DNA of 64,000 bases from Isoetes taiwanensis (lineage: Eukaryota; Streptophyta; Lycopodiopsida; Isoetales; Isoetaceae): the NCBI GenBank assembly GCA_021234155.1, contig JAJEKV010000013.1:14485877-14549876 (forward strand), given 5' to 3'. Position numbers and translations under genes: made by a program. Below the pieces are notes generated by a model. The model had not been told where the DNA came from. It made no database searches and was given only the letters and a program-made list of their open reading frames with translations. Shown one piece after another: positions 32,105-44,050 of the stretch. Numbering within the stretch: position 1 is the first letter of the stretch; each line of letters begins with the position of its first letter.

Positions 32105-34049
32105 ATGTTGAATACAATAGAGCATAACATAAGGTCAGATCTCGTGGTCACTACAGAGGAAGTGTTAGAAGGCATCAACCGCTTAGCACAAGGAAAAGCA
32201 AAGGACATCCAAGGATTATGTACCGAGCATCTTAAATGGGCAGGACAGAAAGTGTGTCCTATCCTGGTAGATCTGTTTACAAGGGCTCTTGCGCAGGAAT
32301 TTCCCATAGCAGCCAGTCGAGTAGTACCAATCCATAAAGGTGGATCTACCAGTGACGCCAATAACTACAGAATTATTTTAGTTCGTAGTTTGTTGCCAAA
32401 ACGTCTTGCATCTATTCTGAAAACTAAAACCAGTACCTGGGCTGAGACCAATAACAAGAGGGCTAAATCGCAAGCTGGTTTTAGGACTGGACGCTCTACA
32501 TTAGATCAGCTATTGGTGCTAAAAACAATTCTAGATACAGTGAAGGGGACAAAAAAACCAGCATATGTTGCCTTTGTTGATTTTAAAAAGGCCTTTGATA
32601 AAGTGCCTAGATTTCAACTATGGGATAGAATGGATAAGCTCAATATACCGAAACCGTCACAAGAAGCAGTACAGGTACTATATGAAAAAGTGCTGGTGCA
32701 GCTATCTTTTCCGTTGTCACTAGACAATCCAGAATACATTGATAGTAACAATGGAGTCAAGCAAGGCTCTGTTTGGACTATTCATTGATGGCATTGAAAA
32801 ATGGTTACATGACAATTGTCCAGAAGGCACAGTGCTTCATGGTTTTGTAGTGCAGTTGCTAATATATGCGGATGATGTAGTCATCTTTGCTCGTTCTGTG
32901 GTTTCAATGCAGCGGCATTTAGATGGGCTTGCTCGCTTTTGCGGCGCTACTGGGATGGAAGTAAATCTGAAGAAAACAAATATTATGACAATAGGAGCAC
33001 TCGAACAGGAATGTTCTTTCAGATACAAAAATAATTTGGTAAGTCCTTGTGATTCCTATAAACATCTAGGGCTGATCTTTCATAGAAATCACAGATGGAA
33101 TATTTGCATTGCCCAGAGGATTGATGGCAGCCACAAGGCTCTTTATGCCATGCAAAGTTTGTGTAGAGAACCACACTATGGTCATGAAAAATTAAATAAA
33201 GGTTGTTTGAATCATTGGTACAAAGTGTAGTCCTATATGGCAGTGAGGTTTGGGGGGCTAGTATCTCACAAGGTTTATAGGAGGATGTTGAATAAGATTT
33301 TAAAGAAATTTATAAGGCTTGAGTTGGGGATTAAAGCCCAAATACCTTACCCGATGATGTTGACTAAGTGCAGGCTATTACCTTTGGAGGGAGAAGCCAT
33401 GATAAGATGTATATGATTCCAAAAAAAAAAAATGCTTCAAATGGACGACACCCGGCTCCCCTACAAGGCTCTTTTAGCCAGCAGAGATAGGAGATGGTTC
33501 CAAGATGTCATTAGCTGGCTTGGGAAATGGGATATCCAATGGGAAGAGGCAATCTTGATGGAGACAAACCTAAGACAATGTGTCTATGATAAGGTCCAGA
33601 GGAAGATGTGGTTGCAGCCTAAGACAAAGATGATCCTCTATAGACAACATATGAATCCTTGGAAGATAACATCTCAATCAAGAAAAGACATGCGTTGGGC
33701 AGAATTCATCTTAGTTCACATCTCAATTAGGTGTGGAAACCGGAAGATGGAGTCACATCATCCCTAGATCTGGAAGATATTGCAAGATGTGGTGAAGAGC
33801 AGGTGGAAGACGAAGAGCACAAATTACTTAGATGTGGGGCCTATTATTTATTGCGAGCTCAGCATGGCATTCAAGCTGAAAATCTTCAGACCTTTTTCTC
33901 CATGGAGGGAGAGAATTGAACTTCTACAGTCCAAAGAAATTTGTTTCAAAAGATTGAATAGTCTTCTTGAAGAAGATGATATATTGAGTGAGAGTGACGA
34001 GCAAGATGAGGATGCTGAGACTCATTTGCTCTTTTATGATTGTGTTTGA
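32105..34049 (+). pseudogene. LINE ORF2 reverse transcriptase and C-terminal region (second copy)
   Basis: It holds the thumb/palm entry PIHKGGSTSDANNYRII (~32330), SQAGFRTGRSTLDQLLVL (~32467), FVDFKKAFDKVP (~32573), GVKQG then LFGLFIDGIEKW across a frame change (~32755-32805), and YADDVVIFA (~32860). The C-terminal part ends at 34049 with an acidic tail. This copy keeps the RT front half that is missing at 27.4-27.6 kb. Confidence 0.85.
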
Positions 34050-34189
34050 CTTTGGAATGTCTTTTAGGCTTTTTAGGCCGCCCAAAGATTTAGTATACTT
34101 CACTTCTTTCTCTAATAAGGAACACTTATGATACTTCTTGTTTTTTAAAGAAACGCTTCCAAAATATGATGAGGATGTGATTGGCGGGA

Positions 34190-34300
34190 TGGACGGATGG
34201 ACAGATGGACAAACATGTTTTTTTTAACATCCACAGAGACTAAATTGGCCATGGGACCCAAAAAACAACAGGAGCAGGGAAGCCCAAAAGTACAAAAAGG
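34190..34300 (-). mobile_element. inverted 3'-end fragment of the same LINE group
   Basis: AACATCCACAGAGACTAAATTGGCCATGGGACCCA parallels, with mismatches, the minus-strand 3' end at 34732-34770 (ATCGTCCACTGAGACCAAT...GGGACCCA). It is preceded by GATG/GGAC repeats. Only the terminal ~80-100 bp are present. Confidence 0.5.
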
Positions 34301-34682
34301 CCATAATGCTAATGGTAATGGTAATTTTGTGCTACTTAAATTATCTAGACATAGTCAATCCAAGGATTGGAAGGCCATTGATCTAGAATGGTTGTTGTGC
34401 CTCATGGAGATATTCATGACAAGCTCGACTGCAAGTGCTTGTCGCATGAAGTTATTTTTTTTTATGTGAAATTGTACTCTCTTAAGACATCTAATAAATT
34501 TGATGATCTCCAGGGACAAAATTTGTGACAATACCTAATGGAACACCTAACATACTTTGGGCTTGGTAACATGCCCTCTTTAAGACATTAAAACACAATT
34601 CAACTAGATTTCAGCTTCAATAAAAGCATACATATGCTCAATGAAAATAATAGATGATGATGGGTTGTATATGAACCAATGG

Positions 34683-36420
34683 ATCATAGAATAGAATAGA
34701 ATAGAATAGAATAGAATAGAATAGTTTTTTTATCGTCCACTGAGACCAATCGGCCTATGGGACCCAGAAGGAGCGCAGCAAACTTATTACTGTCCGGGTT
34801 AAAAAACCCCCGCCCCGAAGGGTTTTTGAGGGAAAAACCGTGGCAGTAATAAGAATGCTGTCAAACTGTACAAGTATACATCATCATGAAATAAATGTGT
34901 ATGTACATGTCAAGTGCGTGCCCGAGGACATAGCTGATCTCGCATGTCCATGACCTCCTGAAGGTATGATCCTAGCATCCGCATGACGGATGCCGTGCTC
35001 AATGTCACATGTAGCTGCCGGCGGGCGACCAACTCAAAGATAGCGCGTCCGGATTTGATCATATGCCGGGCAACTTTGAAGGGTATGAGATTCATCCTCA
35101 TGACTCCCATTTGGCGGCATTGACGAGCACGTCACGCGGGCTCACCAATCCATCCGGCTCGTCTCAATTCCGAAGATGATGTGCCCCCCGCGAATGGAGG
35201 CAATGAGTCTCCGCGTCTTTTCATGGGCAAGTGGGTGCGCAGTAGCATTGTGGGCCTCGTTCCAATGTGGGATTTATGTGGCGCCGGTAGTGTCTTTGTC
35301 TTTGACTGCTCAAGGGCGGCGGCATCCCAAAGCTTGCTGATGAAGCAAGCGCCAAGATATTGCCTCAAGCTATGGCGACCGCCTCTGTTTGCACATGTAT
35401 GCACCCGTGCTCCCGCACATTCCATCTAGCCATCCATTGAGCTCTCTTTTCCCTCCAAAGAGGCCTTGAGGCATTGTGGCCCCATTGCCATGATATAAGC
35501 TAGTTTTGGGAGACGAGCATCGTCCATGTTGACCACCTTCTCAAAATAGACAATGTGGCGATCAAGGGCCGCCCTCTGAAGAGGCAAGAATCCTGTTTCC
35601 TGCAGTAGAATTTGATATGGGACTGTGGACTTCACCCCCTAGTGCTCGTACCAAGAAGGCTTTCTCGCAGACTGCCCAAGTCATTCCAAGTAGCGAGGGA
35701 TACTACTGGGCCCCATACTTCAACCGTGATAAAAGGACAAAGTTCCACTAAGACTTTGAACAGGTATGACTGATGGGTCCAATCATACAACTCCGCTCTA
35801 TGACTATTGTTTTGCATTGCATATAGTGCTTTCCAGCCCGCAGTAACTTCAGTAGCCCGTATGGATGTGTCCCAAAGGCATAGTAGACGGAAACTCCACT
35901 CCCAAATATTTGTATGTGGATGCTACTTCCACATTACGCCCTCGAAACGGAAGGAGGGGATCCTACCGTCGCGTGAAGATGATATGAAAACCACCTTAGT
36001 CTTGGACAAGTTGACGCCAAGATATCGGGCCGCTTGACAAAATGTGTCCAGGGCATCGAGATGTCGTTGCATGTCTGCTGGTGTGTAAGCTAGGAGGTCC
36101 ACATCATCAGCATATATTAACTGCTTGATGATCTGGTAGAGAAGGTGAGCCCCGTCGCCCCCATTATCAGCAAGCCAGCTCTCCAATTGATCAATGTAAA
36201 GCCCAAACAATGTTGGGGAGAGAGGGCATCCCTGGCGAACCCCGATACTACCATCAAATGGTTGGCTTGTCGGCTGCAACCGACCCGAGCATCTTTCATA
36301 AAGCCTGTACACTGCATTCTGCAAATCTACCGGAACCCCCAGCTGTCGCAATCTTGCCCATAGTTTTTCCCGAGGCACAGTGTCGAATGCCTTTGCAAAA
36401 TCCACATAAGAAATCATTAA
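34683..36420 (-). mobile_element. 5'-truncated LINE, minus strand
   Basis: RT motifs on the minus strand: VDFAKAFDTVPREKLW (~36400), GVRQGCPLSPTLFGLYIDQLE (~36240) and LIYADDVDLLAY (~36110), followed by the C-terminal region with VPYQILLQETGFLPLQR (~35620). The 3' end at 34731 runs into a (TATTC)n tail, read as (GAATA)n at 34683-34725 on the plus strand. The copy starts abruptly in RT at ~36420, typical of 5' truncation. The main RT frame (36417-35923) is open for 164 codons, so this copy is younger than its neighbours, though later parts are broken. Confidence 0.85.
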
Positions 36421-37009
36421 TATTAACTCAAGTAGTTATTGGAAAATGAAGAAGTTAGTGATTTTCAATAAGAGTATGATGGCCAACTTGTGCTAAATGG
36501 AAAGGCGAGTACGTATTACCCCAAAAATGGCACGGGAAATACGACATGGAGTATATATATATGATAAAATGGAAATGTGAATTGCCACATGTGCTCTAAT
36601 TGGCTATAGGTTGAATTACATGGATAGGTATTGAGCTCACCACACCATGCCTCACTCTCTCACCAACATCATATTTCACTCCACAAAATTGTCAGCACAA
36701 CTAATCTTCACATTTAAACAGGTCAACTCCATGCCCCCTTGCTCTATTCCATACCCCCTTCTAAAAACGTTTTTCTACTCTATATTCTATTTTAAAAGTT
36801 CCATACTTTATCTTCTCCTTATCTGCGATTATAGAAGTACACAATTCAAATTCCACACTCCCTCTTCTCCTTATCCACGAGTGTAGAAGTATACAATTCT
36901 ATTTACTATCGCAAGATGGCAATGACCGGTAAACGCGTGATTATAGTTTGACCATTGGGCGAGTTGGGTGTAATAGAGGGGGTAAGGGGCAAGGTTAAAT
37001 GTATTTAGA
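36421..37009. other. AT-rich intergenic, nothing recognised
   Basis: No coding or transposon signal. A near-repeat CTTCTCCTTATC-GCGA/CACGA...TATAGAAGTACACAATTC occurs near 36810-36850 and 36870-36900. Confidence 0.45.
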
Positions 37010-37014
37010 ATTTC

Positions 37015-37180
37015 ATTGGTCCAAAAACACGTGGCAAGATAAAGAATCCAAGCAGGTGGGAAATAATATCCGGTTCTTCTCGGTTGTTCTGGAATCTAGT
37101 TCTTGAAACTTCTGGAAGGTTCTCAAAACTTCTGGAAGATCGAACAAACTTCTTTGTTGCTCTAGTTCGTCTTTTAATAT
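37015..37180 (+). promoter_or_regulatory. heat-shock-type promoter: HSE array, G-box, CCAAT box
   Basis: From 37100 to 37137 the 5-bp units read TTC-GAA-TTC-GAA-TTC-AAA-TTC-GAA, eight phased heat-shock-element units with one mismatch. A further TTCTGGAA is at 37087. Upstream are CACGTGG at 37028 and an ATTGG (CCAAT) at 37015. Downstream is a TTTTAATATCAAA TATA-like stretch near 37172. Order and spacing suit a promoter read to the right. No heat-shock gene follows; a LINE lies at 37546. It may be an orphaned promoter or belong to a heat-responsive element. Confidence 0.6.
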
Positions 37181-37545
37181 CAAAAGAGTCTTGCGCTGCA
37201 ACAACGTATCTGTTGGCTGGTCGAAACCTTCCTTGCGATAACAAAAATGTTCTATTATATCGGATCGGCTAGGAGGAAATATTCATCGTGCTTCTGGTGG
37301 ATGTTAGGCTCTTGGCAAACTATACTACTCTACTTGACATGGTATGGAGGATTTGATGACACCAAATTTGACTGTTTTTGTGTGAGCCAAGTGCATCGGC
37401 TTTTTTTTCCATCTTTTATATTGTCCCACATCTGTCTGTTTGACTGTCTCTTTAACTATCTATATCATTTTTCATATTTTGTGAACATGCATTTGCTGCA
37501 TGTAGTTTTTAACATCATTGTGTTGGCATCTTTGCTCACAATTGG

Positions 37546-39840
37546 TTTTTTTTTTTTTTTTTTTTTTTTTTTGAAGAACGTGTTTTACTTCATATTATAC
37601 ACTCAAAATATTACAAAGTACTTCCAGAAGTAAGAAATGTCCCTTAAGCATCAATCACTTTTAGATGATCACTCCATATTGGAATTTTAATACGATCAGG
37701 CCAATTGGAGATCTGAAAGCAATTATACAACTTCTTACGAATTTCTTGAAGCACCACCTGAGAAGAAATACGCTGATCATAAAAGACCTTTCTTCGCCTT
37801 CGTTTCCATACACTCCATATTAGCCAAGACTTTGCCATGTGAAATGCAATCCTTTTAGAAGCAGTCCACTGATTTGGATAAATACCCAAAAGAAAGTGCT
37901 GACCATCCAAAGATACTCCAAAAAGAGAATGCAGCCAGGACCTAAGACTACTCAGCTCTGCGCGCAAATATAAACAGTGCTCCAATGTTTCAATGCACCG
38001 CTCACACATTGGGAAAAGTGGGCTTACTCTCGGCTTAAAGCGATGAACCATCTCATTAACTCTCAAAGAGCGATGAATCACCTGCCAAAGTAGAACATTT
38101 ACCTTTGGAGGATTATATTTAGACCAAACAAGGTTCCAGATGGATTGCCATTGAGAAGGCAAAGTCTGTAAGTGCCATTTTCGAGAAGGTGATAAAGTAT
38201 TTGAGGAGGTAAGCAATCTGTAGCATGAACTTACTAGCTTCTTGCCTTCTTTAATACCTTGAACAAAGTTCCAGCATCTCTTGTTACCCACCTTCTTAAT
38301 TAGAGGAAGAGCACTTGCTACATAAGCCCATATACTGATATCTTTATCCAACAACCCATATGTCTCCTGAAACCATTGCCAAGGAGCAATGTCAATACCA
38401 AAATACCACAATAGAAATAATACCTGCTCTCCTCCACCTCGCTTGGGAATGCGCATGCATAAATTCTACAACTGGGTGTAGTTGTCCATGAGTATACAAA
38501 GGCAACCACAGAAAGGGGGAAGATGCCTGGAGACAAGCTTCCCAATCAAATGTAATCACCTGTTGGACTACCTTCCAGGCCCGAAGCAAGTCTTTCAGTA
38601 CTGGAGAGGCATGTGAAGAAGCTTTCAATGGATATAACAATGCCCAAGGGAGCTTAATTCTCACACCTCGCTTATGAAAAACCATACACTTCTTTACTGA
38701 TTGTTTAAGTAACTTCATACCTGGTGATGCACAATCATCTTTCAACAAACTGAACAATAGCTTAGAAGCTAAGACCTTATCCTGTAAAGAAAGATCCAAC
38801 ATACCAAGTCCTCCTTGTTGTTTAAACAACATACATTTCTGCCACGCCACCTTCACAGTGCCTCCTTGATCGGTACACCAGACAAAATCTCTTACAATCT
38901 TTTTTATCTCTGCAAACTTAGAAGCTGGAGCCAATAGAACTGAAACCAAATAAATATGCGTATTGTTCAATACTGACTTAGCTACTTGAATTCTACCTGC
39001 CAAGGATAACTTTGAACCTCTTCACCAAATCAGTTACCTTTGTAAATTTAAGATAATTTCATCCCATGCTTCATTCATGTCAATATCTAAACCAAAGGGG
39101 ACTCCTAGAAGCTTTGTCTTTGCAGATGGTACAACAACCTTCCAAGCATACTCAAATAAAAAATGCGGAACTGCTTCCTTCCCCACCCATAAAGCACTAC
39201 ACTTCGCCCAATTAAGGAGACAGCCAGATGCAATTGAAAATATATCCAAAATCTTTTTGATTATCTGCACATTATTCTCTTCACCATCCACTAGCAAGAA
39301 GGTATCGTCTGCAAACTGATTAACCAAAACCTGTTCACCTTCCTCCAATAATAATCCCTTTACCAAACCATCCTTTTCAGCCTCATGCAATAGTTGCAAA
39401 AGTCCTTCTGCCACTATAGTAAACAAAAAAGGAGCTAAAGGGCAACCTTGCCTTATTCCACGTTCAATTGGAAATAGCACCAATGGTTCTCCATGATACA
39501 GTACTACCCCCTTAGTAGAAATCAACATTTTTTGCATCATAGATCCGAAACCAGACCCAAATCCCAATTTCAAAAGCATGGCATCCAAAAAAGTCCACTT
39601 CACACTATCATAAGCTTAGCAAAATCCAATTTTAAATATAGAAGATTTTGACCTGAACATTGGGCCCAATGAACTCCTTCATATGCTGCCACTATATTAT
39701 GGAAAATTTGCCGACCTGGAAGAAAGCCTGACTGAGCCGCATCTATTCTCAATCCCAAAACCTGTTTAAGTCTTTCTGCATAGTTGGTATTTTTTGTTGA
39801 AACAAGTAGTTTATGAGTGTCCACAGAGATGGAAAATGAA
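37546..39840 (-). mobile_element. 5'-truncated L1-type LINE with zf-RVT and poly(A), minus strand
   Basis: The poly(A) tail is the T27 run at 37546-37572, preceded on the minus strand by a CTTC end. Minus-strand RT motifs: QSGFLPGRQIFHNIVAA (~39730), GIRQGCPLAPFLFTIVAEGLL (~39450) and VNQFADDTFLLVDG (~39320). IQVAKSVLNN and WLVSC-like segments follow, then a zf-RVT domain with PPKVNVLLWQVIHRSL (~38110) and CERCIETLEHCLYL (~37990), ending at 37644. This is the standard plant L1 ORF2 C terminus. RT starts partway through and there are frame changes at ~39600, ~39010 and ~38400. No target-site duplication was found. Confidence 0.9.
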
Positions 39841-40353
39841 GGATGTTCATAATAAGCCCTTGCATAGATGAAGGCCGAGCGTTCAAAAATTTGCGCATAA
39901 AGTTAAACTCAAACTTGCATGCAAATTTTTTCTTTGAGCAGTACCAATTTCTAGAAATCTGTTACTTGCACTCTATCATGTGGGTGACATGAAAATGTTA
40001 CGTAATCATTTGCGAAAGGTGTAGTTTGTTTATTTATTTATGTTTATCAAAACATATTTTTGCAAAGAACCAAGTTTTCTTGAAGGCATCGCAAATTAAA
40101 GTAGGGTAAAACTAGGATCATGCCATTTGATAGAGACTTTGATGCAGGCATGCTTTTTACTACAATATGTTGAGTTTCACATTTTGAAAAGAGGACATCA
40201 AGAAGCAAAAAAGGAATATTTTAAACTCATGCAAAGAATTGTTATAGGGTCGTAGTACTCAGTGTTTTCACCTAAGTAACACTAGGGCCATCACCATCAA
40301 AGGGTACCAAGGGTGGAGGGAATTGCACGTATCTGAGCATGAAGCAATGGCTT
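39841..40353. other. intergenic, nothing recognised
   Basis: AT-rich, only short ORFs. Confidence 0.45.
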
Positions 40354-40532
40354 AAAAAGTATTCTAAGGGGAGGATTATGAAATTAAAAAAAAAACCAAA
40401 ACAATAACAAATTATGCCATTTGTAGCGCTTTTAGAGAGTTCTTAGGGTTTGACCTTAAGAAGTATCCTAAGGGGAGGATTATGAAATGAAAAAAAAAAA
40501 CCAAAACAATAACAAAATTATGCCATGTAGCA
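40354..40532 (+). repeat. 104-bp tandem duplication
   Basis: AAGTAT-CTAAGGGGAGGATTATGAAA, then an A-run and CCAAAACAATAACAAA, occurs at 40357 and again at 40461. Non-coding. Confidence 0.85.
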
Positions 40533-41359
40533 TGGACCTACCAAAAACATTGAGATGCTTCTCGCTCAAGGTCAAATCAAAGAATGCAAACCAAACCACC
40601 CATAACAATTGCAGGGGTCAACTTATAAGGGTAGACCCATATTTTGAGTTGCCCTTTTTTTAAGAAGGCTAAATATCAGCCTTTTTTATTTTATAGAGCA
40701 ATGTTAACTGCCCTTATTTACTGCAAAACTCATTATAAAACAACATTTGTCTATGAAATCACACACTTATAGAAAACAAAGTAATTTTCGTTTCAAAAAA
40801 ACATAGCAGTTTATATGTCTATAAACATATCATAGTCAGAATACAAAGAGAATATAAACCCTAATTGAGATTTCAAGCTATAAAATTTGTTGATCGGACA
40901 ATACAAAATGGAAGATTGCAATAAAGAACTGGCAAGAATAGAAAGAAATGCATTAAAACAAACAAAATACAAAGGAATGCAAGAAATTGGAAGCAAGCAC
41001 TGAACTGCTAGGTTTTTCATATGAATCAAATGCCATGCACGATGCACTGGCAAAGCAACAAAATTTGATTTGAAAATGCATGCCGATGAGTCTAATTCTT
41101 GAATTTTTTATCCCTGTCTGGTGATTTTGATCACTCTGGGGATTCCGATCACCGAGAGTGATGCATCATGCATGTCGTTGTTGAAGAAAGTAGTAGGTAG
41201 AAGGAACTTCCCATCTGCCCGCCGCAAAAAACGAATGTTGCCTTTTGTTTTCCAATTTCTTTTCTTTTCTTTTTTTTTTTTTTTCTTTTGCTTTTCAAAA
41301 ATTAGATTTTAAATTTCTTACTTTTTTACAATAATATATATAGGATAATGATATACATT
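40533..41359. other. AT-rich intergenic, nothing recognised
   Basis: No gene recognised. A T-rich run lies at 41263-41288. Confidence 0.45.
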
Positions 41360-41372
41360 TTGATTATTGATG

Positions 41373-43446
41373 TTTTTTTTTTTTTTTTGAAGGCAAGGAT
41401 CTGTATTATATTCAAAGCATTAGAGGTAATTTGAGATCTCCTTTTGTCCCCATAAGAATCCTCCAATAGAATGAGTACTCTACATCAAACTGCAATTAAT
41501 GCAGCATTAACAACTTCATTGCTGTCGTTTTTTCCCTATAACTTTTGATCTACTCATGAAAATGCTGCGGCGTTTGTTGCATTAGATGCAGAATGAAAAG
41601 ATCTTTCAAGTGATATATGGTTATGATGTATTTCAATACAAGCCATATGTGTTAACCTTAAAAAATATGGTTTTTTGCTCTTTTCTTATATATTTACATC
41701 CCAAAAGATGTAACAATGGGTTGTCATTAGAAAGATCTTGAGGAGACGAATCCATTGCCACAAATAGTGTTCGAATCGGAGTTTTTGATCAAAATTTATA
41801 GTAGAAAAATGACACTGCAAAAGTTAGTTAGAACTGCATTAATTACTGCAGCCACATAATACTGGAATGAAATACATTGCAGCTCTTCTCTTATTGGACA
41901 GTTTAAAAAGCTGATGTGGCTTTTTAAGCATCCCTTAATGGGACAAAATGAGATCTCAAATTACCTCTAATGGATAAATATTTTACATACATACAGTTGA
42001 GTCCAGAGCTACTACCACTTCTCTAATCCATGAGTAGTAGTCTAGACTCTGGGCCAGTACTATTAGCACAACTCTCAACTTCTTCTCCGTAGGATACTAC
42101 AGGAGAGAAGGACTAAATTCCTAGACCCAGAATGATACAAGTAGGGCCAGTTACTAAACAAGAACAACCCGGCCTCTTCTCCAATTGGGTACTATGGGAG
42201 CAAAGCTCTTGTCTTTCCACATGCCCCAAAAGCATCATTGCTTCAAAAATGTGGCCCTCAGATAGAAACGAAGAAACCAGACCTGAGACTGCAAGCAGCA
42301 GGAAAGGAACAAGCCAAGTGCATTGATCTGCCACCAAGCTAGAAATCAGGATCCTCTTTATGCTCCACCACCAGAAGATAGTAATGACACGGTCCGTGTG
42401 TGCTCACGGGTACTATAGGAAGCGCCCCACAAAGATGAGGCATTCACCTTCTTCTCCGCGAAGCAAACCAAACCAAATGGCACCACCGGGCTAGAATCCC
42501 TGTAGACATGCCGGTCCATCCGCATCTAGTCATGCAGTCTTGTCTTCCCGCAAGACCAAGACAATAACATTTCTAGGGTCTCCGCCCACTAGAAGTCATT
42601 AGCACAAGAAGCGCCCCATTCATGCTAACTAACAATGCACAAGCCACCCCTTGGCGGGAAAGGGGAGCCGCGGCCCCTGCTAATCGTTAGGCACAAAGAA
42701 CCACAACGTCTTCAATACATTTGCAAAGAAAATGGTGAAGTGCTTTCCTACGTCCACGGCACGGTTCTTGCAAACAATAACACCGGCAATAAGAAAGATT
42801 ACAAACTTCGGTACTAAGGCTGCCCGGCATCATCTTCTTCTTCTTTGCCATAATACTACGGGAGAGGCCAAAGCAACTCTTTTCAATTCAATCGACTAGC
42901 CTTAAAGAACTCATCCAATGTATATTCTAGCGGAGACTCTACTCAAATTTCGCGCCCTTCTTCTTACAACAATAAGTACTATAGAGGTGCTTTCATTCTT
43001 TTCCTGAAAATCTGTACCCCTTCTCACAACCAGCACTAGGAGCTTACAAGAAACAGACCTGCGTCCAGAAGGTAGAGCTCTTCATTCAAACCTGACACAA
43101 CTAACCTGAGGCACTACTCCCATAGCCGGAAACCTTGTGGAATATGCATAAACAAGAAGCAGAAAAACCAAGAATACTAGCCTTGCCAAGAACACAGCAG
43201 ACACTGATTTCTAGGGAAGAAAGCTTTCCTGGTTAGATGCCTAGAAGGGATCGGAAGAGTGGAACCGGTGCCTTTCGAATGGATCATGGCTGACCCGGTC
43301 CCCAAATCCGCACTTATCCCAACCGGCCCTCCAGCGTTTGGTTTGGCTTAACGACCAAGATTTAAAGCGGGGCTGACCATAGCGATCCCCCCTGCGCCTT
43401 GCCAAGAACTCCGGCGCCATCGCCGGCCCGTTATCGGCCCCCAACC
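41373..43446 (-). mobile_element. retroelement with poly(A) tail and 15-bp target-site duplication, minus strand
   Basis: TTGATTATTGATGTT occurs at 41360-41374 and 43447-43461, flanking the unit exactly. The T16 run at 41373-41388 is the poly(A) tail on the minus strand and is preceded there by CCTTC. Without the embedded MITE (41419-41971) the body is ~1.5 kb. It is GC-richer at its 5' end (right side) and has no long ORF, only 67 codons at 43241-43444. It looks like a non-autonomous retroposon or a 5'-truncated LINE lacking ORF2. TACTATRGGAG-like motifs recur at about 42100, 42190, 42410, 42850 and 42980. Confidence 0.8.
41419..41971. mobile_element. MITE-like element with ~32-bp terminal inverted repeats
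   Basis: Both ends read inward ATTAGAGGTAATTTGAGATC, then TC, one mismatch, and TTTTGTCCC (41419-41450 and the reverse complement of 41940-41971). It is 553 bp, AT-rich and without coding potential. It lies inside the 41373-43446 retroelement near its 3' end, so it inserted later. A 2-bp AT repeat may be the target duplication, depending on where the termini are set. The superfamily is unassigned. Confidence 0.75.
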
Positions 43447-43464
43447 TTGATTATTGATGTTAAT

Positions 43465-44050
43465 AGAATTTTACGGCTTCTTTAAATCCTTGCCCTTATT
43501 TTAAAAGTTGCTTAATTTTTTTGCACTTAAAAGAGCATTTTTTGTATGCCACCCTTTTCCCCTTTTCTTGATGCGTTTTTTCCCTTCCTTTTCCCTCTCT
43601 TTTTTTTTTTCCCTTTTCTTATGCCATTTGTCCCTTCCTTTTTCCTCTTTCCTCAACGCCTCTCTTTTTCCCCCTTTTCCCACCTTTTTTCAATCTTTCC
43701 CTCTTCCCTTTTTTTTTTCGTGCCCTTTCAATTTACCTTTTCCACTTTCTTCTCTTCCTCCTTCCCTCGTGCCCTTTTCACAGGTTCTCTTTCCCATTTT
43801 CGTTTTCCATGTCTTTTTCTCTTCTTTTATCCCCATCCATTTCCCTTTTCCTTTTACCCTTTTCCCTTTTCCCCATGCCTTTTTGCCCTTCACATTCTCC
43901 CTTTCCACTTCCCTTTTCCTTTTCCCCCTTTTCATTTACCCTTTCCCCTTAAGAGATCGAAGCATGACCAATCACGGCGGTGGTAAGTCGTGCAATAAAT
44001 CTCGACCTTCGGATACATCCAGATGATCTCGGCCATTCAAATTGGGGCTC
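43465..44050 (+). repeat. pyrimidine-rich (CCCTTTT-type) low-complexity tract
   Basis: From about 43540 to 43955 the plus strand is nearly all C and T with CCCTTTTCC-like words. The overlapping ORFs of 146-172 codons are Phe/Pro/Ser-rich products of this bias, not genes. Confidence 0.75.

Larger units (their letters stand above)
29380..34075 (+). mobile_element. second LINE of the same group, carrying an LTR insertion
   Basis: The endonuclease start (SIGIWNINRL, ~29405) is heavily decayed up to 30006 and is interrupted there by an LTR-like insertion (30007-31508). It resumes near 31509 (DHVVDFQIGEEQLESDHCP). RT and C-terminal parts follow at 32105-34049. Many stops are present, more than in the copy at 25-29 kb, so it looks older. 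No clear pentanucleotide tail is seen at 34075. Confidence 0.8.

Noticed and set aside
34197-34469. 90-codon plus-strand ORF
   Set aside because: Its front overlaps an inverted LINE 3' end and the product has no recognisable features.
43241-43444. Possible organelle-derived segment (GC-rich, 43.2-43.45 kb)
   Set aside because: No rRNA, tRNA or known organelle gene could be read from it. It is the 5' end of a TSD-flanked retroelement, which explains its position.
43508-44026. Overlapping ORFs of 146-172 codons on the plus strand
   Set aside because: They are Phe/Pro/Ser translations of a nearly pure C/T tract and open in several frames at once, so base bias explains them.
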